This document shows positions 16,212 to 24,846 of a stretch of 64,000 bases of DNA, piece after piece. The first letter of the stretch is position 1; each line of letters starts with the position of its first letter. A program made the position numbers and the translations under genes. The notes beneath the pieces were generated by a model. The model worked only from the letters and a program-made list of their open reading frames with translations, ran no database searches and was not told where the DNA came from. Where the stretch lies: the NCBI GenBank assembly GCA_013298075.1, contig JAAFJG010000016.1, positions 1 to 64,000 of the forward strand. The letters are read 5' to 3'. Source of the DNA: Cytophagales bacterium (lineage in GTDB: Bacteria > Bacteroidota > Bacteroidia > Cytophagales > Microscillaceae).

Positions 16212-16823
16212 ATGAATAATCAAAATTACACTAAAAAATATTTAAGGCAATATTTTCAGTCGCAAAGAGATGTTTTATCGATTTCAGAAATAAACCAAAA
16301 AAGTGAACAAATTTTTGAACATTTTTTTGAAAATTTATCTAAAATAATCGATATACATCAACAAAATATCGGGCATATTTTTTTGCCAATTATTCATAAA
16401 AAAGAAGTGAATACAGAAATTTTATTGCATCAAATTTGGAAAAATTATCCAAATATGATTACATTAACTTCTTCGATTGATTGGGAAAATAATGCATTAA
16501 TTCACGCACAAATTACGCCTGAAACTATTTTTGAAACGAATAAATGGGGCATAAAAGAGCCAATTATTACCCAAAAAAATCAAATTTTTAATCCTATATT
16601 GATTGATTGGGTGTTAGTTCCATTGTTGGCTTTCGATAAAAAAGGACTTCGAGTGGGTTATGGAAAAGGTTTTTATGATAAATTTTTGGCAGAATGTAAA
16701 CCTGAAATATTGAAAATTGGAGTGAGTTTTTTTGATTCTGTTGATGAAATTATAGATATTCAACCTTTTGATATTTGCCTTCATCAATGTATTACGCCTG
16801 ATAAAATATTTATTTTTTCATAA
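16212..16823 (+). CDS. 5-formyltetrahydrofolate cyclo-ligase
   Basis: 203 aa from ATG 16212 (MNNQNYTKKYLRQYFQ). The open frame extends to a TTG at 16191, but that lies inside the -7 promoter element, so 16212 is preferred. Family motifs are the N-terminal KKYLRQYFQSQR helix and the phosphate/ATP-binding GYGKGFYDKFL at about 154-164, followed by KIGVSFF. The enzyme converts 5-formyl-THF to 5,10-methenyl-THF using ATP, in cytosolic folate metabolism. It is divergent from the OsmC operon and appears to be a single-gene unit. Confidence 0.9.
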   Translation: MNNQNYTKKYLRQYFQSQRDVLSISEINQKSEQIFEHFFENLSKIIDIHQQNIGHIFLPIIHKKEVNTEILLHQIWKNYPNMITLTSSIDWENNALIHAQITPETIFETNKWGIKEPIITQKNQIFNPILIDWVLVPLLAFDKKGLRVGYGKGFYDKFLAECKPEILKIGVSFFDSVDEIIDIQPFDICLHQCITPDKIFIFS

Positions 16824-16980
16824 TTAGGAAATTATAGTAGAACGATTTTTAGTATCTATATTTTTGTATTTACGTCTACTAAATTTTTTATAACCTATTT
16901 ATAATGCACATTTACACCTTGTATTTTAAAAGAAAATTTTATCAAAAATATTAAAAAAAAACAAAAATAAAGAAAATTTT

Positions 16981-17100
16981 TGGTACTGTCCTAAATTCGT
17001 TACAAAAAAAGTATATCGTTGTACAGACGTTGCATGCAACGTCTCTACTGTAGCAAATGTTCCAAAATAAAAAAATTGCAACGAATTTGGGACAGCATCA
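16981..17100. mobile_element. Miniature inverted-repeat element A
   Basis: Bounded by TGGTACTGTCCTAAATTCGT (16981) and, inverted, TTGCAACGAATTTGGGACAG (17076-17100). It encodes nothing. Its interior holds the 20-bp palindrome AGACGTTGCATGCAACGTCT at 17025-17044. The ends resemble transposon terminal repeats, so this is probably a non-autonomous element moved by a transposase encoded elsewhere. A lone, decayed end also lies at 39025-39049. Confidence 0.7.
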
Positions 17101-17105
17101 AAAAA

Positions 17106-17204
17106 TAGGCTGTCCCAATTTCGTTGCAAATTTATTTTTATGTTGAAAAAGTATATATAACCATTTTGTTTTAAATCTCTTGCAACGGATTTGGGACAGT
17201 ACCA
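17106..17204. mobile_element. Miniature inverted-repeat element B, same family
   Basis: Bounded by TAGGCTGTCCCAATTTCGTT (17106-17129) and TTGCAACGGATTTGGGACAG (17180-17204). The outermost ends of A and B also match each other (22 of 25), so A plus B may be one composite unit of 224 bp. Confidence 0.65.
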
Positions 17205-17270
17205 AAAAATCCGTATTAATCCGCTAAATCCGTGTTATCTGTGTGCTAAAATATCTTTCATTTAAAAAAT
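17204..17270. repeat. 67-bp inverted copy of 29418-29484
   Basis: The reverse complement of this segment is read base-for-base at 29418-29484, 12 kb away. It contains AATCCGTATTAATCCGCTAA. A decayed relative lies at about 37990-38037, before fmt. Confidence 0.9.
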
Positions 17271-17387
17271 AATAATAGTTGAAGGACTTTTTTTTAGTCT
17301 TTTTCTCTCAAAAAAAACATACCAGTCTTCCACATTGACAACTCCAAATGAAAAACTATACAACAAAAGAAATAAAAAATATTTAAT

Positions 17388-17573
17388 TTTTAGGAGTTAT
17401 TGCAAAACTATTTTTAACAAATATTATTTGGATATAAATAAGATTTATTCGATTTATCTTGAAAATAAAAAATAAAATTTTGACTAAAGCCACTATTGAA
17501 TTGTATATTATCCTCCAGCTAAATTTGGAGACAATTCAAAAAAATATTTCATTCTTAGGGAATTTATGCAAAA
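17388..17573. mobile_element. Degenerate CCTCCAGA-family element, reverse orientation
   Basis: Carries GGAGTTATTGC near the left edge, GACTAAAGCC and ATTATCCTCCAGCTAAATTT inside, and TTCTTAGGGAATTTATGC at the right. The right end is inverted relative to other copies, so it has been rearranged. Together with elements A and B it fills most of the 765-bp gap 16824-17588, where no gene is seen. Confidence 0.6.
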
Positions 17574-17588
17574 TTTAAAATCATATTT

Positions 17589-17957
17589 TTATTTTGATAA
17601 ACTTTTTTCGAGTAATTTGTGCAAACGTTCATTTTCTTGTTTTAAATCAATGATACGTGCTTCATATTGCTTGCGTTCATTTTCAGAAATTCCTTGTTGA
17701 ATCCCAACAGCATTAGCATTATCTGAAAAAGTCCAAAAATGATTATTAAATAAGGCTTTCTCATCAAACATAAAAATTTCTTCGGGTTTGATTTCGAGTA
17801 TTTTTGCTAAACTTTGTAATCGACTTACAGGAAAATCAATCTCACCTGTTTCCATTTTACTATAATTTTGTTGAGTAATTTCTAATTTTTCAGCCATATA
17901 TTGTTGGCTAAAATTACGTAGTTCTCTTATTTTTTTGATTCTGTGTCCTATTTGCAT
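17589..17957 (-). CDS. XRE-family transcriptional regulator with C-terminal coiled coil
   Basis: 122 aa from ATG 17957 (MQIGHRIKKIRELRN). The frame continues upstream to 18002, but that would add an unconserved hydrophobic start nearer the promoter. Residues 3-60 are a Cro/C1 helix-turn-helix: FSQQYMAEKLEITQQNYSKMETGEIDFP holds the two DNA-binding helices. Residues about 90-120 form a coiled coil (ENERKQYEARIIDLKQENER), probably for dimerisation. Similar short regulators are common in Bacteroidota. It is divergent from the Sel1 gene and its promoter region overlaps that gene's, so auto- or cross-control is plausible. Confidence 0.88.
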   Translation of the reverse strand: MQIGHRIKKIRELRNFSQQYMAEKLEITQQNYSKMETGEIDFPVSRLQSLAKILEIKPEEIFMFDEKALFNNHFWTFSDNANAVGIQQGISENERKQYEARIIDLKQENERLHKLLEKSLSK

Positions 17958-17999
17958 ATATTTTAAGTAAATTACAATTTTAAAGAATTTATTACAATT

Positions 18000-18038
18000 C
18001 AAAAGTAGTGATTAATTTTGGAAATACAACTAATTTTG
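18000..18038. promoter_or_regulatory. Divergent promoter region, XRE regulator / Sel1 protein
   Basis: Minus strand: TACTTTTG (18000-18007) with TTG 19 bp upstream (18027-18029). Plus strand: TAATTTTG at 18031-18038, and another at 18013-18020. The elements interleave within 40 bp. Confidence 0.55.
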
Positions 18039-18111
18039 CAAATAATTTTTATTTATTTATCCTTGGTAGTTACAAATTTAATTTTCAAAATTTAAACAAT
18101 AGTTAGTAAAA

Positions 18112-18651
18112 ATGAAAAATCTAATCAAAAGTTGCTTATTATTAGCAATACTTATGTTCTCTGGGTCATTAGTTAAATCTCAGAGTTTAGATAAGGTTTG
18201 GGAACAAGCTAAAACTTTATATGATAATGAAGATTATCAATCTGCCTTTCCATTGATGTTAAAAGCTGCTCAAAAAAACCATCTCCAAGCCCAACACCAT
18301 CTGGGAGCGATGTATGGACTCGGAAGGGGGATTGAAATAGACTACTCTGAGGCAGTAAAATGGTACAAAAAATCTGCGGAACAGGGCTATCATTGGGGTG
18401 AGTTTAGTATGGGTGTGATGTATCGTGACGGATTAGGCGTTAAACGAGATTACAGTTTAGCAATCCGATATTTTCGTAAAGCAGTTGAACAAAATAACGA
18501 AGCAGCCTTTGGTGGTTTAGGATACATGCTTGAGAATGGTGAAGGCTGCACAAAAAACTTTCGTGAGGCGATTAACTTGTATCAAAAAGGAGCACGTTTG
18601 GGTGATAAGTGGACACAAAATAGACTTACTCAATTGGGTTACTCTTGGTAA
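18112..18651 (+). CDS. Secreted Sel1-repeat protein
   Basis: 179 aa with a signal peptide (residues 1-24, hydrophobic LLLAILMFSGSLV). The mature part is made of four Sel1-like TPR units at about 50-165, each with the GxGxxxDYxxAxxWYxKAAEQG pattern: AQHHLGAMYGLGRGIEIDY, GVMYRDGLGVKRDY, GGLGYMLENGEGCTKNF and a final partial unit. Sel1 repeats form right-handed solenoids that act as protein-protein adaptors; a periplasmic scaffold role is inferred. The gene is alone between the XRE regulator and citrate synthase and may be controlled by that regulator. Confidence 0.85.
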   Translation: MKNLIKSCLLLAILMFSGSLVKSQSLDKVWEQAKTLYDNEDYQSAFPLMLKAAQKNHLQAQHHLGAMYGLGRGIEIDYSEAVKWYKKSAEQGYHWGEFSMGVMYRDGLGVKRDYSLAIRYFRKAVEQNNEAAFGGLGYMLENGEGCTKNFREAINLYQKGARLGDKWTQNRLTQLGYSW

Positions 18652-18757
18652 TATTTATTCAATTTTTGAAGGATAATTCCAATTGGTTTAAGTATTAACC
18701 AAAGTATTACTTAAATCTATATTTTTATTTAAAATACAAACTGAACCAAAAAAACCA

Positions 18758-18793
18758 AAAAAAACGCAATATTGAAATAATATTGCGTTTTTT
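18758..18793 (-). terminator. Terminator for citrate synthase gene
   Basis: AAAACGCAATATT / AATATTGCGTTTT, a 13-bp perfect stem flanked by A and T runs, lying between the convergent Sel1 and citrate synthase genes. Confidence 0.8.
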
Positions 18794-18811
18794 ATATGAA
18801 ATATATAAAAA

Positions 18812-20098
18812 TTATCTTGTACCAATATCTTTATAATCACGTTTTGTATAACCTGTATAAATTTGTCTTGGACGACCAATCGGCTGATTTTCTTCACGCA
18901 TTTCTTTCCATTGTGCTATCCAACCCGGCAAACGACCTAATGCAAACATCACAGTAAACATATTGGTAGGAATACCCAAAGCACGATAAATAATACCTGA
19001 ATAAAAATCTACGTTTGGATATAATTTTCTTTCTATAAAATAAGGGTCAGTCAAAGCAGCCTCTTCTAATTTTTTGGCTACTTCTAAAGCTGGGTCATTG
19101 ATACCCAATTTTTTCAATACTTTATCGCAAGAGACTTTAATGATTTTGGCACGTGGGTCAAAGTTTTTATACACACGATGCCCGAAACCCATCAATCTAA
19201 AAGAATCATTTTTATCTTTTGCTTTGGCTACATATTTTTCAACATTTCCACCATCGGCAATAATTTCTTCTAACATTTCGATTACTTCTTGATTTGCTCC
19301 GCCATGCAAAGGACCCCACAAAGAAGAAATACCCGCAGAAATAGCAGAATATAAACTTACTTGAGACGAACCAGCCAAACGAACCGTAGAAGTAGAACAA
19401 TTTTGTTCGTGGTCAGCGTGCAAAATCAATAATTTATCCAGCGCATCAACAATATCAGGGTCAATATCGTACTCTTCTGTTGGCATAGCAAACATCATAT
19501 TCAAGAAATTTTCGCAATAGCCTAATTTATTTTTAGGATAATTAAGCGGATGTCCTTGTGAATTTTTATACGCCCAAGCCGCAATCGTTGGCAATTTTGC
19601 TAACAAACGAACTATGTGTAATTCAGTTTCGGCTTTGTCTTTGTTTGGGTCAATTTGACTTGGATAAAAAACAGCTAACGCAGACGACAACGCACCTAAT
19701 ACGCCCATCGGATGCGCATTGACAGGAAAACCATCAAATATTTTACGCATATCTTCATTGACTAAAGTGCGTCTTGTAATATTTGTTTTGAAAGTAGCAA
19801 ATTGCTCTGTTGTAGGCAATTCACCAAAAATCAATAAATAAGCAACCTCTAAAAAAGTAGATTTTTCGGCTAATTGTTCAATCGGATAACCTCTATAACT
19901 TAGAATACCCAATTCACCATCTAAAAAAGTGATAGCACTTTTGGTGGCACCTGTATTTTTATAACCTGAATCTAAGGTTATATAAGAAGATTGGTCGCGT
20001 AATTTACCAATATCTATGGCTTTTTCGCCTTCTGTACCCTCAAAAACGGGCATCTCATAAGTCTTACCTTCTAAGATAATTTGTGCAGTATTTGACAT
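18812..20098 (-). CDS. gltA: Citrate synthase
   Basis: 428 aa from ATG 20098 (MSNTAQIILEGKTYEMPV); the longer open frame adds an unrelated hydrophobic start. The enzyme condenses oxaloacetate and acetyl-CoA to citrate in the TCA cycle. Active-site landmarks are all present: His in LHADHEQNCSTSTVRL (about 230), His in GPLHGGANQ (about 269), FGHRVYKNFDPRAKI (about 307-322), and Asp in YPNVDFYSGI (about 365). Length and the N-terminal extension match the hexameric type II enzyme of Gram-negative bacteria. It appears monocistronic. Confidence 0.96.
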   Translation of the reverse strand: MSNTAQIILEGKTYEMPVFEGTEGEKAIDIGKLRDQSSYITLDSGYKNTGATKSAITFLDGELGILSYRGYPIEQLAEKSTFLEVAYLLIFGELPTTEQFATFKTNITRRTLVNEDMRKIFDGFPVNAHPMGVLGALSSALAVFYPSQIDPNKDKAETELHIVRLLAKLPTIAAWAYKNSQGHPLNYPKNKLGYCENFLNMMFAMPTEEYDIDPDIVDALDKLLILHADHEQNCSTSTVRLAGSSQVSLYSAISAGISSLWGPLHGGANQEVIEMLEEIIADGGNVEKYVAKAKDKNDSFRLMGFGHRVYKNFDPRAKIIKVSCDKVLKKLGINDPALEVAKKLEEAALTDPYFIERKLYPNVDFYSGIIYRALGIPTNMFTVMFALGRLPGWIAQWKEMREENQPIGRPRQIYTGYTKRDYKDIGTR

Positions 20099-20218
20099 AG
20101 TAAAAGAGAAATGTATAAATAAATTTGAATAATATTTTAATTTTGCAACCAAATTAGATAAAAAACATATAACTACAAAATATTGTGTAAAAATATTTTG
20201 TTTTTTTTTAATATATGC

Positions 20219-21364
20219 CTATAAAATCTCTTTTAATTTTTCTGCTAATGCTTCCCCTCTTAAATTTTTGGCGATAATAATTCCGTTTTTATCTATCAAA
20301 TAAGTGGCAGGAATGCCTTGAATTTGATAGGTTTTGGCTGCTGCAGATTGCCAAAATTGTAAATCAGAAATATGTAACCAAGTCAAATTATCCTTTTCAA
20401 TCGCATCAAGCCAAGCATTTTTATCTCTATCCAATGAAACTCCCAAAATTTCAAAACCTTTTTGTTTGTGTAAATTGTATAATTTTACCACATTCGGATT
20501 TTCAATTCTACAAGGTTTGCACCAAGAAGCCCAAAAATCTATCAAAATAATTTTTCCTTTCAAAGAGGATAACTTAATATTTTTTCCATCAGGATTGGGC
20601 AAATCAATTTCGGGAGCAGGTTGCCCGACCGCCAAATGTTTTGATTTCTCTAAGGTAACACCAATTTCCGCTAATTTGTTTGTAAAACTTTTGATATAAT
20701 GAGAATTTGGGTATTTTTTTTGACAATTTTCTGCTATTTTTTTCAAAAAATCGTAATGTTCTTCTGCTACCAAACCATTTGCCGCTGCAATACAAACCAA
20801 AGAAGGCTGAACTTTTGTGATAAATTGTTTGAGTTCATTGACATTCTCAATTTGATAGGTTTTAAATTCTGTTACAATTTTATTTTTAAATTCTTCATCT
20901 TTGTCTTGATTGTCTTGAAATTTTTGTTCTAATTGATTTTTTTTCTGACGCATAGACGCAAAAATTTGGTTCAATTCTGCATAATATTGAGAGTCTTTGC
21001 TACCTTTTATTTCGTGTGTAACTTCTTTTTGATGATTTAAAATAATTTCAACTTCTTTTTCTTCACCTGTCAACACCAAAGGAATATCTTTGATGCCTAA
21101 ATAATGAATTTGATAAAATTCAGGTTGTTCAATATTTACTTTGATTTCAAAATTTTGTCCTTTTACTTCTACTTCTTTGACTAATTCGAATATTCCGCCA
21201 TCTCCATATTTTTCTAATTTTACCATCCCTTTTTGGCTGGCATTTATTTTTCCTTTGATAGTTACAGATTTGTTTTGAGATTTGTTTCCAAGCGAATTAT
21301 CACTACAAGAAAAAAAAGTACAAAATATAAGAATAAAAATAGATAAAAAGAAATTATTTTTCAT
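20219..21364 (-). CDS. TlpA-like thioredoxin-fold lipoprotein with N-terminal DUF4369-type domain
   Basis: 381 aa from ATG 21364 (MKNNFFLSIFILIFCTFFSC), a lipoprotein signal with Cys20; the open frame upstream passes through the promoter. Residues about 32-130 are a beta domain of the DUF4369 type (SVTIKGKINASQKGMVKLEKYG). Residues about 245-380 form an AhpC/TSA-TlpA thioredoxin domain with the redox motif WASWCKPC and the cis-Pro region IQGIPATYLI. Such Bacteroidota proteins are thiol-disulfide oxidoreductases anchored in the envelope, facing the periplasm; their substrates are mostly unknown. The gene is divergent from the PP2C receptor gene. Confidence 0.88.
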   Translation of the reverse strand: MKNNFFLSIFILIFCTFFSCSDNSLGNKSQNKSVTIKGKINASQKGMVKLEKYGDGGIFELVKEVEVKGQNFEIKVNIEQPEFYQIHYLGIKDIPLVLTGEEKEVEIILNHQKEVTHEIKGSKDSQYYAELNQIFASMRQKKNQLEQKFQDNQDKDEEFKNKIVTEFKTYQIENVNELKQFITKVQPSLVCIAAANGLVAEEHYDFLKKIAENCQKKYPNSHYIKSFTNKLAEIGVTLEKSKHLAVGQPAPEIDLPNPDGKNIKLSSLKGKIILIDFWASWCKPCRIENPNVVKLYNLHKQKGFEILGVSLDRDKNAWLDAIEKDNLTWLHISDLQFWQSAAAKTYQIQGIPATYLIDKNGIIIAKNLRGEALAEKLKEIL

Positions 21365-21412
21365 TACAATAATAATATAACATTGTGAAAATAACATTGT
21401 GAATTGACGTTG

Positions 21413-21446
21413 CAAAGTTAAATAAAAAATAAGAATAAATAGCAAA
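21413..21446 (-). promoter_or_regulatory. Promoter of the TlpA-like gene
   Basis: Minus strand TAACTTTG (21413-21420) with TTTG (21443-21446) 22 bp upstream. It places the transcript start downstream of the longest open frame's start and so supports ATG 21364. Confidence 0.6.
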
Positions 21447-21486
21447 CAACAAAAAAATTTAAAAAAATTATATTTTTTTTTAATTT

Positions 21487-21520
21487 TTTGCATTATTTTT
21501 GAGATTTTTACGTATCTTTG
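21487..21520 (+). promoter_or_regulatory. Promoter of the solute-binding/PP2C gene
   Basis: TTTG (21487-21490), 22-bp spacer, TATCTTTG (21513-21520). This rules out the upstream in-frame start at 21499 and supports ATG 21583. Confidence 0.6.
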
Positions 21521-21582
21521 AAAAGTTTTTGAAAAACCAAATCAAATTCCTTCTTATCTCAAATACTAAAACTATTGACAAA

Positions 21583-23412
21583 ATGAAATATTGTTATTTT
21601 TTATTTATTTTACTTATTTTAAACACTCATTTATTCGCCCAACAAGAATCCGAAATAGGCGGAGAAGAAGAAAACGGAAAGCAAATATTAAAAGTTGGTT
21701 TATATGAAAGTAAACCTTTAACTTTTAAAGACGTGGACAATGGTTTTAAAGGAATTTATATGGATTTAATTGAACATATTGCTCAATTAAACGGCTGGCA
21801 ACTCAAATTTTCCTACGAAACTTCTATGGAAAAAAGTTTGGACAATCTAAAAAATGAAAAAATAGATTTATTGCTTTCTGTCGGTTATTCTGAAGAAAGA
21901 GAAAAGTTTTTTGATTTTTCTAAAGAAATTGTTTTGACAAACTGGGGCGAAATTTTTGTGCATCAAGATACAAATATACGTTCTATTTTGAGTTTAGAAA
22001 ATATGAAAGTCGCAGTTGTGAAAGGAAATGTATATTATGACGGCTCGCACGGACTGAAAAATACCGCACAACAATTTAAAATCAATATTAAATACACGGA
22101 AGCACAAAGTTTTAAAGATGTATTGAATTTGGTACAGCAGAAAAAAGTTGATGCAGGTTTAGTGAGTGTTTTGTATGGTGATATGCATAAAGATCAGCAT
22201 CAAGTAAAAGGCACTCCGATTGTTTTTAATCCCATAGAAATGCGTTTTGCCATGAAAAAAGGATTAAAAAGAAACAAAAATATTATTGCAGCCATTGATA
22301 AAGAAATGAAAAAATTAATCGCTGATCAAAACTCTATTTATTATCAATCACAAGCAAAATGGTTGAATCGAACTGCAGGAACGGTGAGTTATAAATATCT
22401 TTTGTGGGGTTTGGCAGGTATTGGTGGCGTGGCTTTTTTATTTTTAATTTTGAGTTTTATTTTACGAAAACAAGTGCAAAAACGCACCAAAGAATTAGTC
22501 GTTAAAAATGCTGAAATTTTGGCTTTTAATGAAAGTTTGGAAGGAAAAGTAAAAGAAAGAACTTCTGAAGTAATGAAACAAAAAGAAGAAATTGAAAGCA
22601 AAAATATCATTCTCGAACATCAGAAAAAAGAGTTAGAAGTAATGAATAAGCACATGAAAGACAGCATTATGTATGCTCGAAATATTCAAGAAGCAATACT
22701 ACCAGAAGAAAGAAAAATTGCCAATCATTTGACACAATATTTTATGCTTTCTCGCCCTCGTGATATTGTTTCGGGTGATTTTCATTGGTTTGCTTTCAAT
22801 GAAAGAAATAATCAAAGTTTAATTTCTGTCGCAGATTGCACAGGACATGGCGTACCCGGTGCGTTTATGAGTATGTTAGGAAAATCGGCTTTGGATTATA
22901 TTATGTTCGAAAAAAAGAAAGATAAACCGGGCGAAATTTTGAGTGCTTTGCAAGATGATGTCTATCGGGCTTTGGGTACAAATGCCAAAGATGGAATGGA
23001 TATAGCATTGTGTAGTTTTGATTTTGAAAATAAAAAAATGTACTTTGCAGGAGCGCAAAGCCATTTATATTTGGTAAGAAATGGCGATGTGTATGTTATC
23101 AAAGGAGATAAATATCCGATTGGTGGCAGTGTAAAATATTATAACGAGCATCGAACTTATCAAACTCATACCGTTGATTTGTTAAAAAATGATATGTTAT
23201 ATATGACTTCTGATGGGTATCCTGACCAATTTGGAACGCCAGAAAATATCAAATTTACAACCAAACGTTTTAGAGAATTATTACAAAAAGTTTGTGTTTT
23301 AGAAGATTTGAATGAACAAAAACAACAAATTCTTGATGCCCATTTAGAATGGCGAGGTGAACAAAAACAATTAGATGATGTGTTGGTGATTGGTGTAAAA
23401 GTAATACAATAA
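21583..23412 (+). CDS. Membrane receptor: periplasmic solute-binding domain fused to SpoIIE/PP2C phosphatase
   Basis: 609 aa from ATG 21583 (MKYCYFLFILLILNTHLFAQ signal peptide). Residues about 35-265 are a family 3 solute-binding domain, as in amino-acid-binding proteins (ILKVGLYESKPLTF, GIYMDLIEHIAQLNGW, DLLLSVGYSEER). A single membrane helix (about 272-294) and a long coiled coil (about 300-370) follow. The C-terminal domain (about 375-609) is a PP2C-like SpoIIE phosphatase, with metal/active-site segments RDIVSGDFHWF and DCTGHGVPGAFMSMLG. Binding of a small ligand outside would thus control dephosphorylation inside. Usual partners are anti-anti-sigma or SiaC-type phosphoproteins; a SiaB/SiaC pair is encoded at 43-44 kb. 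Hairpins follow the gene. Confidence 0.9.
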   Translation: MKYCYFLFILLILNTHLFAQQESEIGGEEENGKQILKVGLYESKPLTFKDVDNGFKGIYMDLIEHIAQLNGWQLKFSYETSMEKSLDNLKNEKIDLLLSVGYSEEREKFFDFSKEIVLTNWGEIFVHQDTNIRSILSLENMKVAVVKGNVYYDGSHGLKNTAQQFKINIKYTEAQSFKDVLNLVQQKKVDAGLVSVLYGDMHKDQHQVKGTPIVFNPIEMRFAMKKGLKRNKNIIAAIDKEMKKLIADQNSIYYQSQAKWLNRTAGTVSYKYLLWGLAGIGGVAFLFLILSFILRKQVQKRTKELVVKNAEILAFNESLEGKVKERTSEVMKQKEEIESKNIILEHQKKELEVMNKHMKDSIMYARNIQEAILPEERKIANHLTQYFMLSRPRDIVSGDFHWFAFNERNNQSLISVADCTGHGVPGAFMSMLGKSALDYIMFEKKKDKPGEILSALQDDVYRALGTNAKDGMDIALCSFDFENKKMYFAGAQSHLYLVRNGDVYVIKGDKYPIGGSVKYYNEHRTYQTHTVDLLKNDMLYMTSDGYPDQFGTPENIKFTTKRFRELLQKVCVLEDLNEQKQQILDAHLEWRGEQKQLDDVLVIGVKVIQ

Positions 23413-23439
23413 AATTATATTTTTTGTTTAATTTTTTTA

Positions 23440-23560
23440 TTCGGATTTTTCAATGTCGAAAACTTGACAACTCCGAATAAAATATATTTCCGAATAAATT
23501 ATTAAAAAAAAAGCCGTTTTTTCAGATTGTCAAGTCCTCGAGATTGACAACTGAAAAAAC
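23440..23560. repeat. Two hairpins with the TTGTCAA-N10-TTGACAA core
   Basis: Hairpin 1 (23440-23479) pairs TATTCGGA with TCCGAATA around CAA-N10-TTG. Hairpin 2 (23516-23560) pairs GTTTTTTCAG with CTGAAAAAAC around TTGTCAA-GTCCTCGAGA-TTGACAA. They lie between convergent genes and may terminate both transcripts. A third member is at 58320-58352. Confidence 0.7.
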
Positions 23561-23607
23561 TACTTATAAAAAATATTTATCATTTTTTTCGAATAAAAAA
23601 TGTTTTT

Positions 23608-24678
23608 TTAATTTTGTTCTTCTTTAATTGCCAACTGCCCACAAGCCGCATCAATATCTTTTCCTCTGCTCCTTCTTACATTCACAATCATTCCTTTTTT
23701 CTCTAAAAAATGTTGAAATGCTTCCAATTTATCTATTTTTGTATTGATAAAATCAGCTTCTTTGATTGGATTATATTCGATGATATTGATTTTACAAGGC
23801 ACTTTTTTAGCAAATTGATACAACTCTCGTGCATCTTCCAAACTATCATTAAAATTATCAAAAACAATGTATTCAAAAGTAATATCATTTTTTGTTTTTT
23901 CATAAAAATATTGTAAAGATTCTGTCAAAGCCTCCAAAGTATTGCTTTCGTTGATAGGCATAATTTGGTTTCTTTTTTCATCATTCGCAGCGTGCAACGA
24001 AATAGCCAAATTAAATTTTACTTGGTCATCACCTAATTTTTTTATCATTTTGGCAATGCCCGCAGTCGAAACCGTAATTCGTTTCGTGGACATATTCAAT
24101 CCTTCAGGCGAAGTAATCATTTCAATTCCTTTCATTACGTTGGCATAATTGAGCAACGGCTCGCCCATACCCATAAACACAATATTACTCAAAGGTTTAT
24201 CGTAATGTTCGTGGGCTAATTGTGCGATTTGAACAACTTGGTCGTATATTTCAGCAGGCGTAAGATTTCTTTTTCTATCCATATAACCTGTCGCACAAAA
24301 TTTACAAGTCAAAGAGCAACCGACTTGCGAAGAAACGCAAGCAGTCATTCGTTCAGACAAAGGAATTAAAACGCCTTCTATCAAATATGTATCGTGTAAG
24401 CGAAAACCGACTTTGATAGTTTTATCTCTACTGACTTGTTTTTGGGCAATAGTTAAGTGTGGAATATCAAAATTTTCATTCAATAAAATTCGAGTATCTT
24501 TTGATAAATTTGTCATTTCATCAAAAGAAAGTGCAGATTTTTGCCAAAGCCATTCATAAATTTGTTTTGCTCTGAATTTTTTTTCTCCTTTTTCTATCAA
24601 AAAATTTTCTATTTCTGATATATTAAAACTTCTAATATCTTTTTTTATGCTTATATTTTTTTCTAATAAAGTTTCCAT
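23608..24678 (-). CDS. rlmN: Dual-specificity RNA methyltransferase RlmN
   Basis: 356 aa from ATG 24678 (METLLEKNISIKKDIRSF). The longer frame starts at a TTG within the -7 element, so it is rejected. This radical SAM enzyme methylates C2 of A2503 in 23S rRNA and of A37 in tRNA. The [4Fe-4S] ligands are in GCSLTCKFCATGYM (about 122-135), GMGEPLLNY gives the GGE-like SAM motif, and the C-terminal methyl-carrying Cys is in AACGQLA (about 349). The length is typical. Confidence 0.95.
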   Translation of the reverse strand: METLLEKNISIKKDIRSFNISEIENFLIEKGEKKFRAKQIYEWLWQKSALSFDEMTNLSKDTRILLNENFDIPHLTIAQKQVSRDKTIKVGFRLHDTYLIEGVLIPLSERMTACVSSQVGCSLTCKFCATGYMDRKRNLTPAEIYDQVVQIAQLAHEHYDKPLSNIVFMGMGEPLLNYANVMKGIEMITSPEGLNMSTKRITVSTAGIAKMIKKLGDDQVKFNLAISLHAANDEKRNQIMPINESNTLEALTESLQYFYEKTKNDITFEYIVFDNFNDSLEDARELYQFAKKVPCKINIIEYNPIKEADFINTKIDKLEAFQHFLEKKGMIVNVRRSRGKDIDAACGQLAIKEEQN

Positions 24679-24705
24679 TTTTATTTTATTTTGTTTATTT
24701 TTGTG

Positions 24706-24733
24706 CAAAATTAAAGAAAAATAATTAGATTTG
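24706..24733. promoter_or_regulatory. Divergent promoters rlmN / giant secreted protein
   Basis: Minus strand TAATTTTG at 24706-24713 for rlmN; plus strand TAGATTTG at 24726-24733 for the adhesin-like gene (ATG 24847, leader about 105 nt). Confidence 0.5.
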
Positions 24734-24846
24734 TATAATTTTACGTGATTTTGATGTTATTTTTCAAAATTATGCTTACAAAACTACTTATAATTCGTAT
24801 AAATATAAAAACTTTAAATCCTCGACAATCAAAAGGAAAAAATATT

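Noticed and set aside
16981-17573. A gene in the 765-bp gap
   Set aside because: The only open frame (minus strand, 67 codons) crosses inverted-repeat ends and has no plausible product.
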